Positions 35,569 to 44,191 of a DNA stretch of 64,000 bases are shown here, piece after piece. Source of the DNA: Methanomethylovorans sp041447285 (lineage in GTDB: Archaea > Halobacteriota > Methanosarcinia > Methanosarcinales > Methanosarcinaceae). Made by a program: the position numbers and the translations under genes. Numbering within the stretch: the stretch's first letter is position 1; each line of letters starts with the position of its first letter. The notes beneath the pieces are model-generated. The model saw only the letters and a list, made by a program, of their open reading frames with translations, ran no database searches and was not told the origin of the DNA. Location: contig NZ_JBGMEB010000009.1 of the NCBI RefSeq assembly GCF_041447285.1, positions 1-64,000 on the forward strand, in the 5' to 3' direction.

Positions 35569-36369
35569 TTAACTCATATCTACTATTTTGCCCTTGGCAC
35601 CTTTCAGTTCTATTCCTGAAGCTGTGATGTCAAATAGGATTGAATCCAACGATATTGATGTATTACGCATTTTGGGAATATTCAGGAAGCGTTCCATTTT
35701 TCCGGTATAGGGATTTTCTTTTATGAACAGTTTTATAGCTCCATGGGTTGAATAATCAGCTACCTGATGAGTTATCTGGTATGCAGCATCGTCCATTACG
35801 TACACTACAGTTATCTTATTGGAAGCTAAGAGACGATTAAGAGTATCAAATTTGTCTCTAAACTGTTTGATATCCAAACCAAAGGCAAGTACTCCAAGAT
35901 TATCCACGACCAATATATCAGTACCCTCGGGAACTAATTTGATCACATCGACAAGATCTATCTCACCAATGTTAAAACCTACTTGATCATGCCTGAATGA
36001 CCGATCAAGATTGCACTCTTCGATGAGATCGATCTCAGTGTTATTGAAACCGTCTATAAGATTTGCAGCTCTGGCTACAGCTCCTGCTCTTAGTTCCAAT
36101 ATCTGTTTAATAGTAAGCAAACCCTTTTCTAAAAAAGGTTCTAGCCTCATGCCGAGCATTCCAGCTTGCTCAAGCAAATCTTCCGGAGACTCTTCGGTTG
36201 CTATGAGGACACATTTCTTACCATCCGAACAGGATTGGTACAACAGATGAAGGCCAAATATAGTTTTGCCGCTACCCGGAACACCCGTTAAAAGTATTCC
36301 TTTTCCACGTGGGTAACCTCCACCTATTTTTTTATCAAGATTTACTATACCTGTAGGGACGCGATCCAT
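35569..36369 (-). CDS. KaiC/RAD55-like RecA-superfamily ATPase
   Basis: 266 residues: TGIVNLDKKIGGGYPRGKGILLTGVPGSGKTIF has the KaiC-type entry and Walker A, ATEESPEDLLEQ follows strand 2, and DILVVDNLGVL is Walker B-like. Such single-domain proteins are abundant in Methanosarcina relatives and are presumed signalling ATPases. ATAAAC-G-GTTTAT (36400-36412) is a palindrome about 30 bases upstream of the start and could be a binding site. The gene is upstream of the response regulator, 157 bases away, in the same direction. Confidence 0.87.
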   Translation of the reverse strand: MDRVPTGIVNLDKKIGGGYPRGKGILLTGVPGSGKTIFGLHLLYQSCSDGKKCVLIATEESPEDLLEQAGMLGMRLEPFLEKGLLTIKQILELRAGAVARAANLIDGFNNTEIDLIEECNLDRSFRHDQVGFNIGEIDLVDVIKLVPEGTDILVVDNLGVLAFGLDIKQFRDKFDTLNRLLASNKITVVYVMDDAAYQITHQVADYSTHGAIKLFIKENPYTGKMERFLNIPKMRNTSISLDSILFDITASGIELKGAKGKIVDMS

Positions 36370-36636
36370 ACTATCACCGAAGTTAAGAGATTGTTTTGTA
36401 TAAACGGTTTATTATAATTAGAAGTATATATAGCTGCTCATCTTTTCGACAAATAACATTTGAAAGCATATACCCCATAATTTGATCTCTTGCAAAATAT
36501 AGACTGAACATTAGAAATCAAATTTGAGACGAGATTTAATTTAAGATGATGCACATATTTACAGATTGCACTATTTTATCCAGAGACCGTATCGTAAAAA
36601 CTACGGACTAACAAATCATATTGCCGGGAGGAGAAA

Positions 36637-38361
36637 ATGAACCATGATATAAATATAAGAGTGGGAGGAGAAGCCGGACAAGGCATACAGACAATAGGAC
36701 TTGCATTATCTAAGACCTTTCAAAAAAGTGGCTTATACGTTTTTTCAACACAATACTATTTATCACGGGTACGTGGTGGACATAATTATTTTCAGATAAG
36801 AGTAAGTGATCGCCCGATCAAAGCAATCTCCGATCAGTTGGACATGTTAATAGCACTGGATAGCGCATCAGTTGAAAAGCACATAGATGAGCTTAATGAT
36901 GGAGTAGCGTTGCTAGACAGAGAAGAAGTGAAAGTTACAAAAGATGACGGACAGATATTCAACGTACCATTCCAACAGATAGCAAAAGATATGGGCGGCA
37001 GCAAACTGTATGCAAGCACTGTAGCTACGGGAGCTGTGCTGGGCTTGCTTTGTTTGGATTTGAAATTCCTGGAAGATATTCTAAAGGATACTTTTGCTAA
37101 AAAAGGAGAAGACATAATCAACAATAACATAAAAGCTGCAAGAGCTGGTTATGAATATGCTCAGGAAAACTATGCTGGAAAATGTAAATACTCTTTTGAA
37201 AAAGCTGACCAAAAAACAAATATGATGCTCATTGATGGAAATGATGCTGTTGGGCTTGGTGCACTTGCGGCAGGCGTGCAATTTCTTGCTTCCTACCCTA
37301 TGACTCCTTCCACTGGAGTTATGAATTATGTAGCTGCACATGCAGACAGGTTCAATGTGGTAGTAGAACAGGCAGAAGATGAGATCAGTGCCCTTAATAT
37401 GGTACTGGGAGCATCCTTTGCCGGTGCCAGAGCCATGACTACAACATCAGGGGGCGGGTTCTGCCTGATGGCCGAGGCTTTGGGGCTAGCAGGTATGACT
37501 GAGACTTCTGCAGTAATATTCCTTGGCCAGCGCCCGGGACCTGCCACAGGGCTACCTACAATGACCGAACAGGGCGATCTTTTGTTCGCATTGCATGCAG
37601 CACAAGGAGAATTTCCACGGTGCATACTTGCACCTAAGACCCCGGATGATGCATTTTACCTTACAGCCAAGGCTTTCAACCTGGCTGACAAGTACCAGAT
37701 ACCTGTATTCATCATGAGTGATCAATACCTTGCAGACTCCCAATTCACATGTGAAAGGTTCGATCTTTCAAAGATCACAATTGACAGACACTTGTTGTCT
37801 GATGACGAACTTGTATCTATGGAAACATACAAACGCTATGCCATTACTCCTGATGGCATTTCACCCCGTGCTCTACCTGGCCTGAGTAAACATGTGGTGG
37901 TTGCCGACAGCGATGAGCACAACGAAGAAGGACATATTGACCAGACTGCTGAGAACCGTATCATCATGATGGAAAAAAGAATGAGGAAATTTAGTGGACT
38001 TAAGATGGAGATGGAGCCCCCTGAAGTATATGGACCTCATGAAGCAGATGTTACTCTTATTGGATGGGGATCATCATATGGCCCCCTTACAGAGACTGTG
38101 GATCTTCTGAACGAAGAAGGACAAAGCGTAAACCTTGTACATTTCACTCATATATTCCCGATAGATAAAGGATCTGTAAGGGACATAATATCGAATAAAG
38201 GAACTACAGTATGTGTGGAAAGCAATGCAACTGGTCAATTTGCAAAATTATTGAAAACGGAAGCTGACATTTCTGTTGACATGAATTTGCTGAGGTATGA
38301 CGGTATGCCCTTCACACCCGGATATATAATACGTGCCCTGCATGAAAAGAAGGTGATCTGA
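36637..38361 (+). CDS. korA: 2-oxoacid:ferredoxin oxidoreductase, fused gamma-alpha subunit
   Basis: 574 residues joining the gamma domain (1-180; GGEAGQGIQTIGLALSKTF, VRGGHNYFQIRVS) to the alpha domain (195-574; GNDAVGLGALAAGVQFLASYPMTPST-type start, VEQAEDEISALNMVLGAS, TTSGGGFCLMAEALGLAGM). The fused form is typical of archaeal 2-oxoglutarate- or 2-oxoacid-type enzymes. It makes acyl-CoA plus CO2 and reduced ferredoxin, or the reverse, using TPP in the beta subunit. The next gene, the beta subunit, overlaps its stop by one base. GGAGGAG precedes the ATG. Substrate (2-oxoglutarate or another) cannot be settled by eye. Confidence 0.9.
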   Translation: MNHDINIRVGGEAGQGIQTIGLALSKTFQKSGLYVFSTQYYLSRVRGGHNYFQIRVSDRPIKAISDQLDMLIALDSASVEKHIDELNDGVALLDREEVKVTKDDGQIFNVPFQQIAKDMGGSKLYASTVATGAVLGLLCLDLKFLEDILKDTFAKKGEDIINNNIKAARAGYEYAQENYAGKCKYSFEKADQKTNMMLIDGNDAVGLGALAAGVQFLASYPMTPSTGVMNYVAAHADRFNVVVEQAEDEISALNMVLGASFAGARAMTTTSGGGFCLMAEALGLAGMTETSAVIFLGQRPGPATGLPTMTEQGDLLFALHAAQGEFPRCILAPKTPDDAFYLTAKAFNLADKYQIPVFIMSDQYLADSQFTCERFDLSKITIDRHLLSDDELVSMETYKRYAITPDGISPRALPGLSKHVVVADSDEHNEEGHIDQTAENRIIMMEKRMRKFSGLKMEMEPPEVYGPHEADVTLIGWGSSYGPLTETVDLLNEEGQSVNLVHFTHIFPIDKGSVRDIISNKGTTVCVESNATGQFAKLLKTEADISVDMNLLRYDGMPFTPGYIIRALHEKKVI

Positions 38362-39215
38362 TGGTCACAATAGATGACTACCTAGAATTCGAAACTGAAT
38401 GGTGCCCAGGATGCGGTAATTTTGGAATACTTAAAGCCATCAAGAAAGCACTGGTGAACCTCGGAAAGGAGCCGCATGAAGTTCTGATAGTATCCGGCAT
38501 AGGACAGGCAGGCAAGCTGCCCCACTACATGAAATGCAATACATTTAATGGGCTGCATGGAAGAACACTGCCACCAGCTACTGGAGCAAAAATAGCCAAC
38601 CATGAGTTAACAGTCCTGACGGTCGGAGGTGACGGGGATGCCTATGGCGAGGGTGGTAATCATATAATACATGCTATCAGACGCAATCCAAACATAACCG
38701 CTATAGTGCATGATAACCAGATATATGGCCTTACTAAGGGCCAGGCTTCCCCTACAAGTGAGCTGGGCATGAAAACCAAGGTCCAGACACATGGAGTATT
38801 TAATACGCCGCTCAATCCCCTGGCACTTGCTATTTCCTTAGACTGCTCCTTTGTGGCAAGAGGATATGCAGGAAATATTGAACATCTGATAGGTATCCTG
38901 GAGGAAGCGATTAATCATCGGGGTTTTGCACTCGTAGATATACTGCAACCTTGCGTATCTTTTAATAAACTGAACACATTCAAGTGGTATGCAGAGAGAG
39001 TGTATAGGCTTGATGAAGAAGGATACGTGCCTGATGATAGGATAACTGCTTTTGAGAGGTCTTTGGAATGGGGAGATAAAATTCCCATAGGGGTATTTTA
39101 CAAGAAAGAAAAACCCATCCTTGAAGATGGATTTAGTATACTAAAAGAAGGAAAACTTATCAGCAGGCCCAAAGATCAGGCACATATAGATGAATTAATA
39201 GATACTTTTATGTGA
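38361..39215 (+). CDS. korB: 2-oxoacid:ferredoxin oxidoreductase, beta subunit
   Basis: 284 residues with EWCPGCGNFGILKAIKKAL near the start (cluster Cys), the TPP site LTVGGDGDAYGEGGNHIIHAIRRN and DNQIYGLTKGQASPTS. A further Cys lies in VDILQPCVSFN. The fourth [4Fe-4S] ligand pattern is that of KorB-type enzymes. It is coupled to the gamma-alpha gene and ends in a palindrome shared with the convergent gene. Confidence 0.92.
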   Translation: MVTIDDYLEFETEWCPGCGNFGILKAIKKALVNLGKEPHEVLIVSGIGQAGKLPHYMKCNTFNGLHGRTLPPATGAKIANHELTVLTVGGDGDAYGEGGNHIIHAIRRNPNITAIVHDNQIYGLTKGQASPTSELGMKTKVQTHGVFNTPLNPLALAISLDCSFVARGYAGNIEHLIGILEEAINHRGFALVDILQPCVSFNKLNTFKWYAERVYRLDEEGYVPDDRITAFERSLEWGDKIPIGVFYKKEKPILEDGFSILKEGKLISRPKDQAHIDELIDTFM

Positions 39216-39229
39216 CCTTTAAAGGTCAC
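39212..39229. terminator. Perfect palindrome spanning two convergent stop codons
   Basis: GTGACCTTTAAAGGTCAC is an 18-base perfect palindrome. It contains the stop codon of korB (39213-39215) on one strand and that of the methyltransferase gene (39226-39228) on the other, so it may serve as a two-way transcript end. Confidence 0.5.
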
Positions 39230-39849
39230 TTTACACATTTGCCATTCTTATTTTTGCTCTTTAAAGTGCCCTTCAGTACTACCAGCTCTTCAAAAAAACA
39301 CTTTTCTCTTGACACTATTTCTGTTTCAAGACCAACTTCTTGCATCCACGACTGTGTCTGCCCAATACCCGTAAGTGAGGAAACCAATACTAGAACGGTT
39401 CCAGTAGCACAAAGGTGTAGACAAACACCTTCAAGGAACCTGCGTAGGGGTTCCGTGCCGTCAACACCACCATCAAAAGCATAGTTGAGCCACCCAGGAA
39501 CCTTATCGTCATCTAAAGTGGGAAGATAAGGAGGGTTGAAAATGATCATATCAAAACACTGAACTGGCTTGAAAGCAGAGAACATGTCTGCTCTGATGGT
39601 AGAAACACCATTACTACAGGCGCATTTCACTGCATGTGGATTTATGTCTGTAGCGAGAAGATCCACATCCATGTTGGCTTGTATTACCGCAGAAACAAAA
39701 CCTGTGCCTGTACCTATTTCCAATATTCTGAAACCCTTTTTTGCAAAAGTAAGTGCCGCATCTGCAAGAAGAAAGGAGTCTTCTGCCGGCTCATACACAT
39801 CATCCACAAATTCCACACAGGCATTTCGGTAAGTGATGCAGGGCATCAT
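39226..39849 (-). CDS. HemK2/PrmC-like protein N5-glutamine methyltransferase
   Basis: 207 residues. The SAM site is RILEIGTGTGFVSAVIQAN near residue 40, the acidic loop LLATDINPHAV, and the catalytic motif FNPPYLPTLDD, typical of enzymes that methylate the Gln of the GGQ motif of release factor (aRF1). It overlaps the stop region of ksgA by 4 bases and closes a translation-related operon beginning with pus10. Confidence 0.88.
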   Translation of the reverse strand: MMPCITYRNACVEFVDDVYEPAEDSFLLADAALTFAKKGFRILEIGTGTGFVSAVIQANMDVDLLATDINPHAVKCACSNGVSTIRADMFSAFKPVQCFDMIIFNPPYLPTLDDDKVPGWLNYAFDGGVDGTEPLRRFLEGVCLHLCATGTVLVLVSSLTGIGQTQSWMQEVGLETEIVSREKCFFEELVVLKGTLKSKNKNGKCVK

Positions 39850-40670
39850 GCCTCCTGCTGCAGTGCAAGAATCATATTGGATAATGCAGCAAGTTGTTCC
39901 GGATCCAGGTTCTCGGGTCTTAATGCCACCATATCTTCCGGCAGCTTGGAAACAACATGCTTAACATCCCTTATGCCTAGCATGTGATTGCTTTCTAGGA
40001 TAGCATTTCTTATTTTCTTTCTCCTTTTAGTAAAAATAGCCGTAACGAACTTCAGGAAAAAGTCTCTGTCAGTTACAGCAAAAGGAGCCGGACGAGGACA
40101 AATCTTCACAACTGCAGACTCTACTTGAGGAGGAGGCGAAAAAACACCTTTTGGAACCTTCATTATAACTGAAGCATCTGCAAAGTATGCAGTGTTAACT
40201 GTTAATCTGCTATAGTCACCTGAACCGGGCTTTGCAACCATGCGCTGGGCGAACTCATATTGATACATAAGTATACCCAACTTAAAATCATGCTTGAACA
40301 ATTTGAATGTGATTTCAGAAGAGATAGAATAAGGAAGGTTTGCAACCACTTTATCAAAAGGAGGTAATGTTACCTCCAAAACGTCACCGTGAATAAGCTG
40401 TAGTTTTTCCTCACCCTTGAAACGGTCTTCCAACACAGATATAAGCTTAGGATCAAGTTCTATTGCTATCACTTTAGCTGCAAGGGGCAATAAACGCTCT
40501 GTGAGATTACCTATACCAGCACCAATTTCCAGAACAGTTTCCCCTGAAGCAATATTCGCAGACTCAACTATCCTGTCCAGTATCCTCTCATCCACCAGAA
40601 AATGCTGGTCATGCTGCCCCCCATATATGCCATAATGGCGCAGGATACTGCGAACCAAGGACCTATTCAC
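39846..40670 (-). CDS. ksgA: 16S rRNA dimethyladenosine transferase KsgA/Dim1
   Basis: 274 residues with GQHDQHFLVDERILDRIVE at the start, SAM motif I VLEIGAGIGNLTERLLP, the acidic loop AIELDPKLIS and motif IV VANLPYSISSEI. The C-terminal helical part (TAIFTKRRKKIRNAILES) is basic and binds RNA. It dimethylates two adjacent adenines in the 3' helix of 16S rRNA late in small-subunit assembly. It is three bases after the DUF655 gene and coupled to the next methyltransferase. Confidence 0.96.
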   Translation of the reverse strand: MNRSLVRSILRHYGIYGGQHDQHFLVDERILDRIVESANIASGETVLEIGAGIGNLTERLLPLAAKVIAIELDPKLISVLEDRFKGEEKLQLIHGDVLEVTLPPFDKVVANLPYSISSEITFKLFKHDFKLGILMYQYEFAQRMVAKPGSGDYSRLTVNTAYFADASVIMKVPKGVFSPPPQVESAVVKICPRPAPFAVTDRDFFLKFVTAIFTKRRKKIRNAILESNHMLGIRDVKHVVSKLPEDMVALRPENLDPEQLAALSNMILALQQEA

Positions 40671-40673
40671 CCT

Positions 40674-41279
40674 TTATTCTTGCTTAGCACGACGCATAGG
40701 TGTGGTAAAGAGCCTGTATTTGATATTATCATCTTTGAGCTCTTCAATTATACGGTTAGATATGATCTTTTGAGGAGAATGCAGGCTCCCTATTCTTCCA
40801 TGTAGTTCCTTAAGACTTGTAAACTCGCCCTTTTTGCGCTCATCAATGATAGCCCACATGAGTTTCTTTCCAATGCCCGGAAGTAGCTCCAGCATATGCA
40901 ACCGATTGGTGATCGGATGAGCATCATTAAAGAAATCTACAAAACGCTGCTCATTGAGAAGCACTATTTGTTCAAGTATATATGGAAGCTCCAGCTGAGA
41001 CCCATGACTTAGCTCATTGAAACTAATCCTGTGCTTGACATGATCGATGATATCACGGTCCCCTTCACCAATGTAAACCCTCGACTGGATCTGAGGAACT
41101 GCGTTTTCCTTTGGCACCAGTTCCATGAGGACAAAGTGTTTTTCTCCTACAGCCTGAACGATAGGTTTTTTCTGATAGGAAGGCTTGGAATCCACACTAC
41201 TGCCATAAGGCAGGTAATCTATGATCCATGCATAATCCTCTCGATCAGGTGATTTTCCCCTAGTAATCATACTAAACAC
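40674..41279 (-). CDS. DUF655 family helix-hairpin-helix protein
   Basis: 201 residues. The N-terminal half (DYAWIIDYLPYGSSVDS, QAVGEKHFVLMELVPKE) looks like an OB or S1-type fold, and the C-terminal half contains a helix-hairpin-helix, LELLPGIGKKLMWAIIDERK, for nucleic acid binding. This is the DUF655 family, found next to ksgA in many archaea; a role in rRNA or tRNA processing is inferred only from that. The start may be the first Met or the Met three residues later. Confidence 0.85.
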   Translation of the reverse strand: MFSMITRGKSPDREDYAWIIDYLPYGSSVDSKPSYQKKPIVQAVGEKHFVLMELVPKENAVPQIQSRVYIGEGDRDIIDHVKHRISFNELSHGSQLELPYILEQIVLLNEQRFVDFFNDAHPITNRLHMLELLPGIGKKLMWAIIDERKKGEFTSLKELHGRIGSLHSPQKIISNRIIEELKDDNIKYRLFTTPMRRAKQE

Positions 41280-41347
41280 TTCCGTGAAACTAACCGCTAA
41301 TGATTGCGTACAAAATCAAAATAGAAATGAGATTTTCAAATATAAAT

Positions 41348-41701
41348 CTATTCTACTGCCTCACTCACAAGGTCCAATATCGAGTCCAGCTCTGCTTCGG
41401 AAAGTGTATACCTTTCCTTTGCATACAAGGTTCTAAGCTCATCCCTGCTCTGAGGAACCAGATCAGCTATCCTTACAGCGATCTCTGGCTTCATCTTTTC
41501 CAGCTCCATGAGCTTGTTAACGAGTTCCCTTGACTTCTGGGCGCTCATCCTTGAGAACATCTCCGCATGGTTTATAGCTTTGCGTAGCTCATACCGGAGC
41601 TCTTCCTCTCTGCTCAGGCGCTCCTCCATGATCTCATTGAGCATCTCCCTGACCTCTGAGATTGTCAGAAGTTCTTCACTTAGAATGTTCTTTACTATCA
41701 T
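41348..41701 (-). CDS. rpoF: RNA polymerase subunit F (Rpb4-like)
   Basis: 117 residues of the Rpb4/RpoF family: an N-terminal helix pair (SEELLTISEVREMLNEIMEER) and the C-terminal HRDC-like part (RIADLVPQSRDELRTLYAKE). With RpoE it forms the stalk of archaeal RNA polymerase. It lies in the usual archaeal order L21e-rpoF-DUF655-ksgA. The 133-base gap before it holds two TATCGATA palindromes and may contain its own promoter. Confidence 0.93.
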   Translation of the reverse strand: MIVKNILSEELLTISEVREMLNEIMEERLSREEELRYELRKAINHAEMFSRMSAQKSRELVNKLMELEKMKPEIAVRIADLVPQSRDELRTLYAKERYTLSEAELDSILDLVSEAVE

Positions 41702-41743
41702 CTAAATACACTCTTAATGTATCCTACAGTATATGGAACTCTA

Positions 41744-41795
41744 TATCGATAAATATATACTGATATACTAAAACATCAAGATATATCTATCGATA
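41744..41795. promoter_or_regulatory. Twin TATCGATA palindromes upstream of rpoF
   Basis: TATCGATA occurs at 41744-41751 and again at 41788-41795, 44 bases apart, in the gap between the L21e and rpoF genes. They surround TATA-like AATATATAC and ATATATC sequences. They might be paired operator sites or simply AT-rich coincidence. Confidence 0.3.
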
Positions 41796-41834
41796 ATAAG
41801 CTAAAGCGTTGCCAGTGAAGGTATAAGAATACCA

Positions 41835-42119
41835 TCACTTTTGAGGTTTCAGGTGCTGTGGAAGAGAAATGACCTCTTTCATAGAGTTCCCGTCTCTCAC
41901 CTGTAATAAATAGGCTCTGCCCCTCTGCCCAAGTACTTTACCTGTGCTTCCCTGGAACTTAGGGTTTGGCATTCCTTTTTGGACGCTTGGATCGATATCG
42001 ATGTGTACCATCTGCCCGTTATCGAATTCCTGAATAGCCTTACTTACAGGGGAAATTCCTCTTTCCCTTATAGTCTTCTTCAATTTGTACCTTGTACAGT
42101 GTCTCTCACCATGTGACAT
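41835..42119 (-). CDS. rpl21e: Ribosomal protein L21e
   Basis: 94 residues of the L21e family: TRYKLKKTIRERGISPVSKA, FDNGQMVHIDIDPSVQKGMP, FQGSTGKVLGQRGRAYLL. It is part of the large ribosomal subunit, near the central protuberance and 5S rRNA. The ATG at 42119 has GGAGAAG upstream; the 14 residues further upstream are not conserved. It follows pus10 in the same direction. Confidence 0.95.
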   Translation of the reverse strand: MSHGERHCTRYKLKKTIRERGISPVSKAIQEFDNGQMVHIDIDPSVQKGMPNPKFQGSTGKVLGQRGRAYLLQVRDGNSMKEVISLPQHLKPQK

Positions 42120-42157
42120 AATTCTTCTCCGTTGTATTGTGATTAATGGATAATAGT

Positions 42158-43450
42158 TCAAATATCAACATTCACTACATCAAGTTCGGTAACTTTTGCT
42201 TGTTTACCTAGCACACCGGTAAGACTCGGAACAGTCCGCCCTTCATCACCGGACACAAGCTCCTTGACATAGAGACCGCCTTCACACCTAACTCTCACAA
42301 TCGCATGATCTGCTTCTAATCCTAAAAGTTCTATGGCATGCACATACCTTTTTCGGGTTAGATCAGCCCTTCTGTGAGATACGCGTTGGGGTGTCCTTTG
42401 CTGAATCTCTGCACCTGAAAGACTTTCCAGTGCTGATATTAGTTCTTCCTTTGAAACTGGGTCAGTGAATGTAACTTTAAGGTTATATACTTTATCCGCA
42501 TGAGCAGATTTCAACTTCTCTACCATTTCCTTTGATACAACCTGCAATCCGTTTACTTCCACCTTGCCGGATGCATAAGAATTAATATTTTCTTGAAGCT
42601 GTTCCAAATCAATAGTACGAACTTTGGGATTGATAGCCTCCACCACAAATGGTCTGCCACTGCCAAGCATAAGTGCATCAATATCTTCACGTCCTGCCCC
42701 ATGGAATGCCGTGTCAGAAGCACATGCTGCAGCAATTACATCCTTTTTAATCAGCTCGTCCACAGACTCCGGGTACTGCTTACCGGTAAAATTACACTTT
42801 TCACATCCATGTCCCTTGCAATTACGGCATGGCCACCTTGTTTGAGGAATCCCCCTTACAAGCTTCTTATAGCGGCCCTGGATATAAAGAGACTTTACCT
42901 GCAGGCTTAATGTTTCGGAAGCAAGATCTAGCATCACAACGATTTCTGGCTGTTCGAACTCAACCGCTTTACCGGTCTTGGCTGCGATTAACTTTCCCAC
43001 TTCTCGGTTCATTTCAGTCTTCAACTGCTCAGCATGGGAAATACCGCATTCGCTCCAGAGTATCTCCTCATTTTCACTAAGAAGACCACTCACTTTGGTA
43101 CCTACAAGGAAGCTGGAATATTCGAATCCTTCAAGTGCAGCAACGGCAAGATCTGCCCACTTTTCCAGATCATTGAACAAACCAAGACATACCCAGCAAC
43201 GCTCGTCCTCCCCGTTCAATCCTAGCACCTTGCGTACAGAACTGCAACTGGGAGCAAGTTCCCGAAGAAGGGAATCGTCCCCTTCCTCTTTATGAATACG
43301 GTGCCCTTCCATTGAAAGAGCCACTTTAAGGCTATTGCCCCTCTGGGCATTGGTAAGGCCAGTTGACAACTTTGCGAACTGCCTTCCCATACAATTGTCG
43401 CAGATCGGGCCTTCATGGATTATCATCTTAGCGGTATCGAATATACTCAT
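42158..43450 (-). CDS. pus10: tRNA pseudouridine synthase Pus10
   Basis: 430 residues. The N-terminal half is THUMP-like with zinc-type Cys pairs (CDNCMGRQF, CWVCLGLF, CRNCKGHGCEKC). The C-terminal catalytic half includes FHGAGREDIDALMLGSGRPF with the catalytic Asp, and VSHRRADLTRKRYVHAIELL. Pus10 makes pseudouridine 54 and 55 in the T loop of archaeal tRNAs. The next gene upstream, trmY, methylates pseudouridine 54, so the two act on the same nucleotide. Its gene is followed by L21e 38 bases later. Confidence 0.95.
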   Translation of the reverse strand: MSIFDTAKMIIHEGPICDNCMGRQFAKLSTGLTNAQRGNSLKVALSMEGHRIHKEEGDDSLLRELAPSCSSVRKVLGLNGEDERCWVCLGLFNDLEKWADLAVAALEGFEYSSFLVGTKVSGLLSENEEILWSECGISHAEQLKTEMNREVGKLIAAKTGKAVEFEQPEIVVMLDLASETLSLQVKSLYIQGRYKKLVRGIPQTRWPCRNCKGHGCEKCNFTGKQYPESVDELIKKDVIAAACASDTAFHGAGREDIDALMLGSGRPFVVEAINPKVRTIDLEQLQENINSYASGKVEVNGLQVVSKEMVEKLKSAHADKVYNLKVTFTDPVSKEELISALESLSGAEIQQRTPQRVSHRRADLTRKRYVHAIELLGLEADHAIVRVRCEGGLYVKELVSGDEGRTVPSLTGVLGKQAKVTELDVVNVDI

Positions 43451-43504
43451 CTGATCACTCTGAATTTATATCTGGTCTTCTAATGCCAAACCAGCATAAA
43501 ACTG

Positions 43505-44119
43505 TTATCTTTCTATTTTACTGGCTATAAACCTATCAAGTTCATTATGTATAAGGATGATACAATGATCGGCATGCAATGAGAGCGGGCCGACGGATAT
43601 AGTACCTGCAGACATACCAAGTACAAGCTGCTCTTCATCTTCCGTAAGCCCGAGATGGTCACCAAGAACAAAAACACCATCTTTTATCCCTTCAGAACTA
43701 TCCCTTATATCTTTACCATCTTCCCTGAAATAGAATATCTTGCGATCATCCTTGGCAAACTCATCCAGCAAAGTGCACAGATCGGCTTCACGTACCCATA
43801 CGCCCGGAGTAGAGCGAGTTTCATGAGAAGAAATGTTGTCCAGCTCCAATGCTTTTTTTATCAAAGCACCTGCACTTCTTTCATCCGGATTCAGATATCG
43901 TAGTTTATCTCCATTGAAACGTATAAGCCTTGGAGAGTTCGGCTCACCCAGAAGTAACAGGTGTGCCTGTACGTCCCTTCTCATGTCATGAGACAAAAAG
44001 AATACCGAATTGATACATCTGCAAAGAATATCCATCCTTCCTGCAGAGCCAGGCATATCATTGAGCGAAAAACCACCTGTAGTTACAGCTTTATGTCCAA
44101 TTATAATAAAATCCTGCAT
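43505..44119 (-). CDS. trmY: tRNA pseudouridine-54 N1-methyltransferase TrmY
   Basis: 204 residues of the SPOUT class: QDFIIIGHKAVTTGGFSL at the start, MDILCRCINSVFFLSHDMRRD, and the knot region (VFVLGDHLGLTEDEEQLV, SAGTISVGPLSLHADHCII) that binds SAM. It adds N1-methyl to pseudouridine at position 54, giving m1-psi54. I choose the ATG at 44119, since homologs start only a few residues before IIGH; the ATG at 44131 adds four residues. It directly precedes pus10, whose product is its substrate. Confidence 0.93.
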   Translation of the reverse strand: MQDFIIIGHKAVTTGGFSLNDMPGSAGRMDILCRCINSVFFLSHDMRRDVQAHLLLLGEPNSPRLIRFNGDKLRYLNPDERSAGALIKKALELDNISSHETRSTPGVWVREADLCTLLDEFAKDDRKIFYFREDGKDIRDSSEGIKDGVFVLGDHLGLTEDEEQLVLGMSAGTISVGPLSLHADHCIILIHNELDRFIASKIER

Positions 44120-44191
44120 GTTCTCATCCATTTAAAAGATAAACTTTCAAGGTATTAATGGATTCTAGATCAAAAGCCAGTACCATTAATA

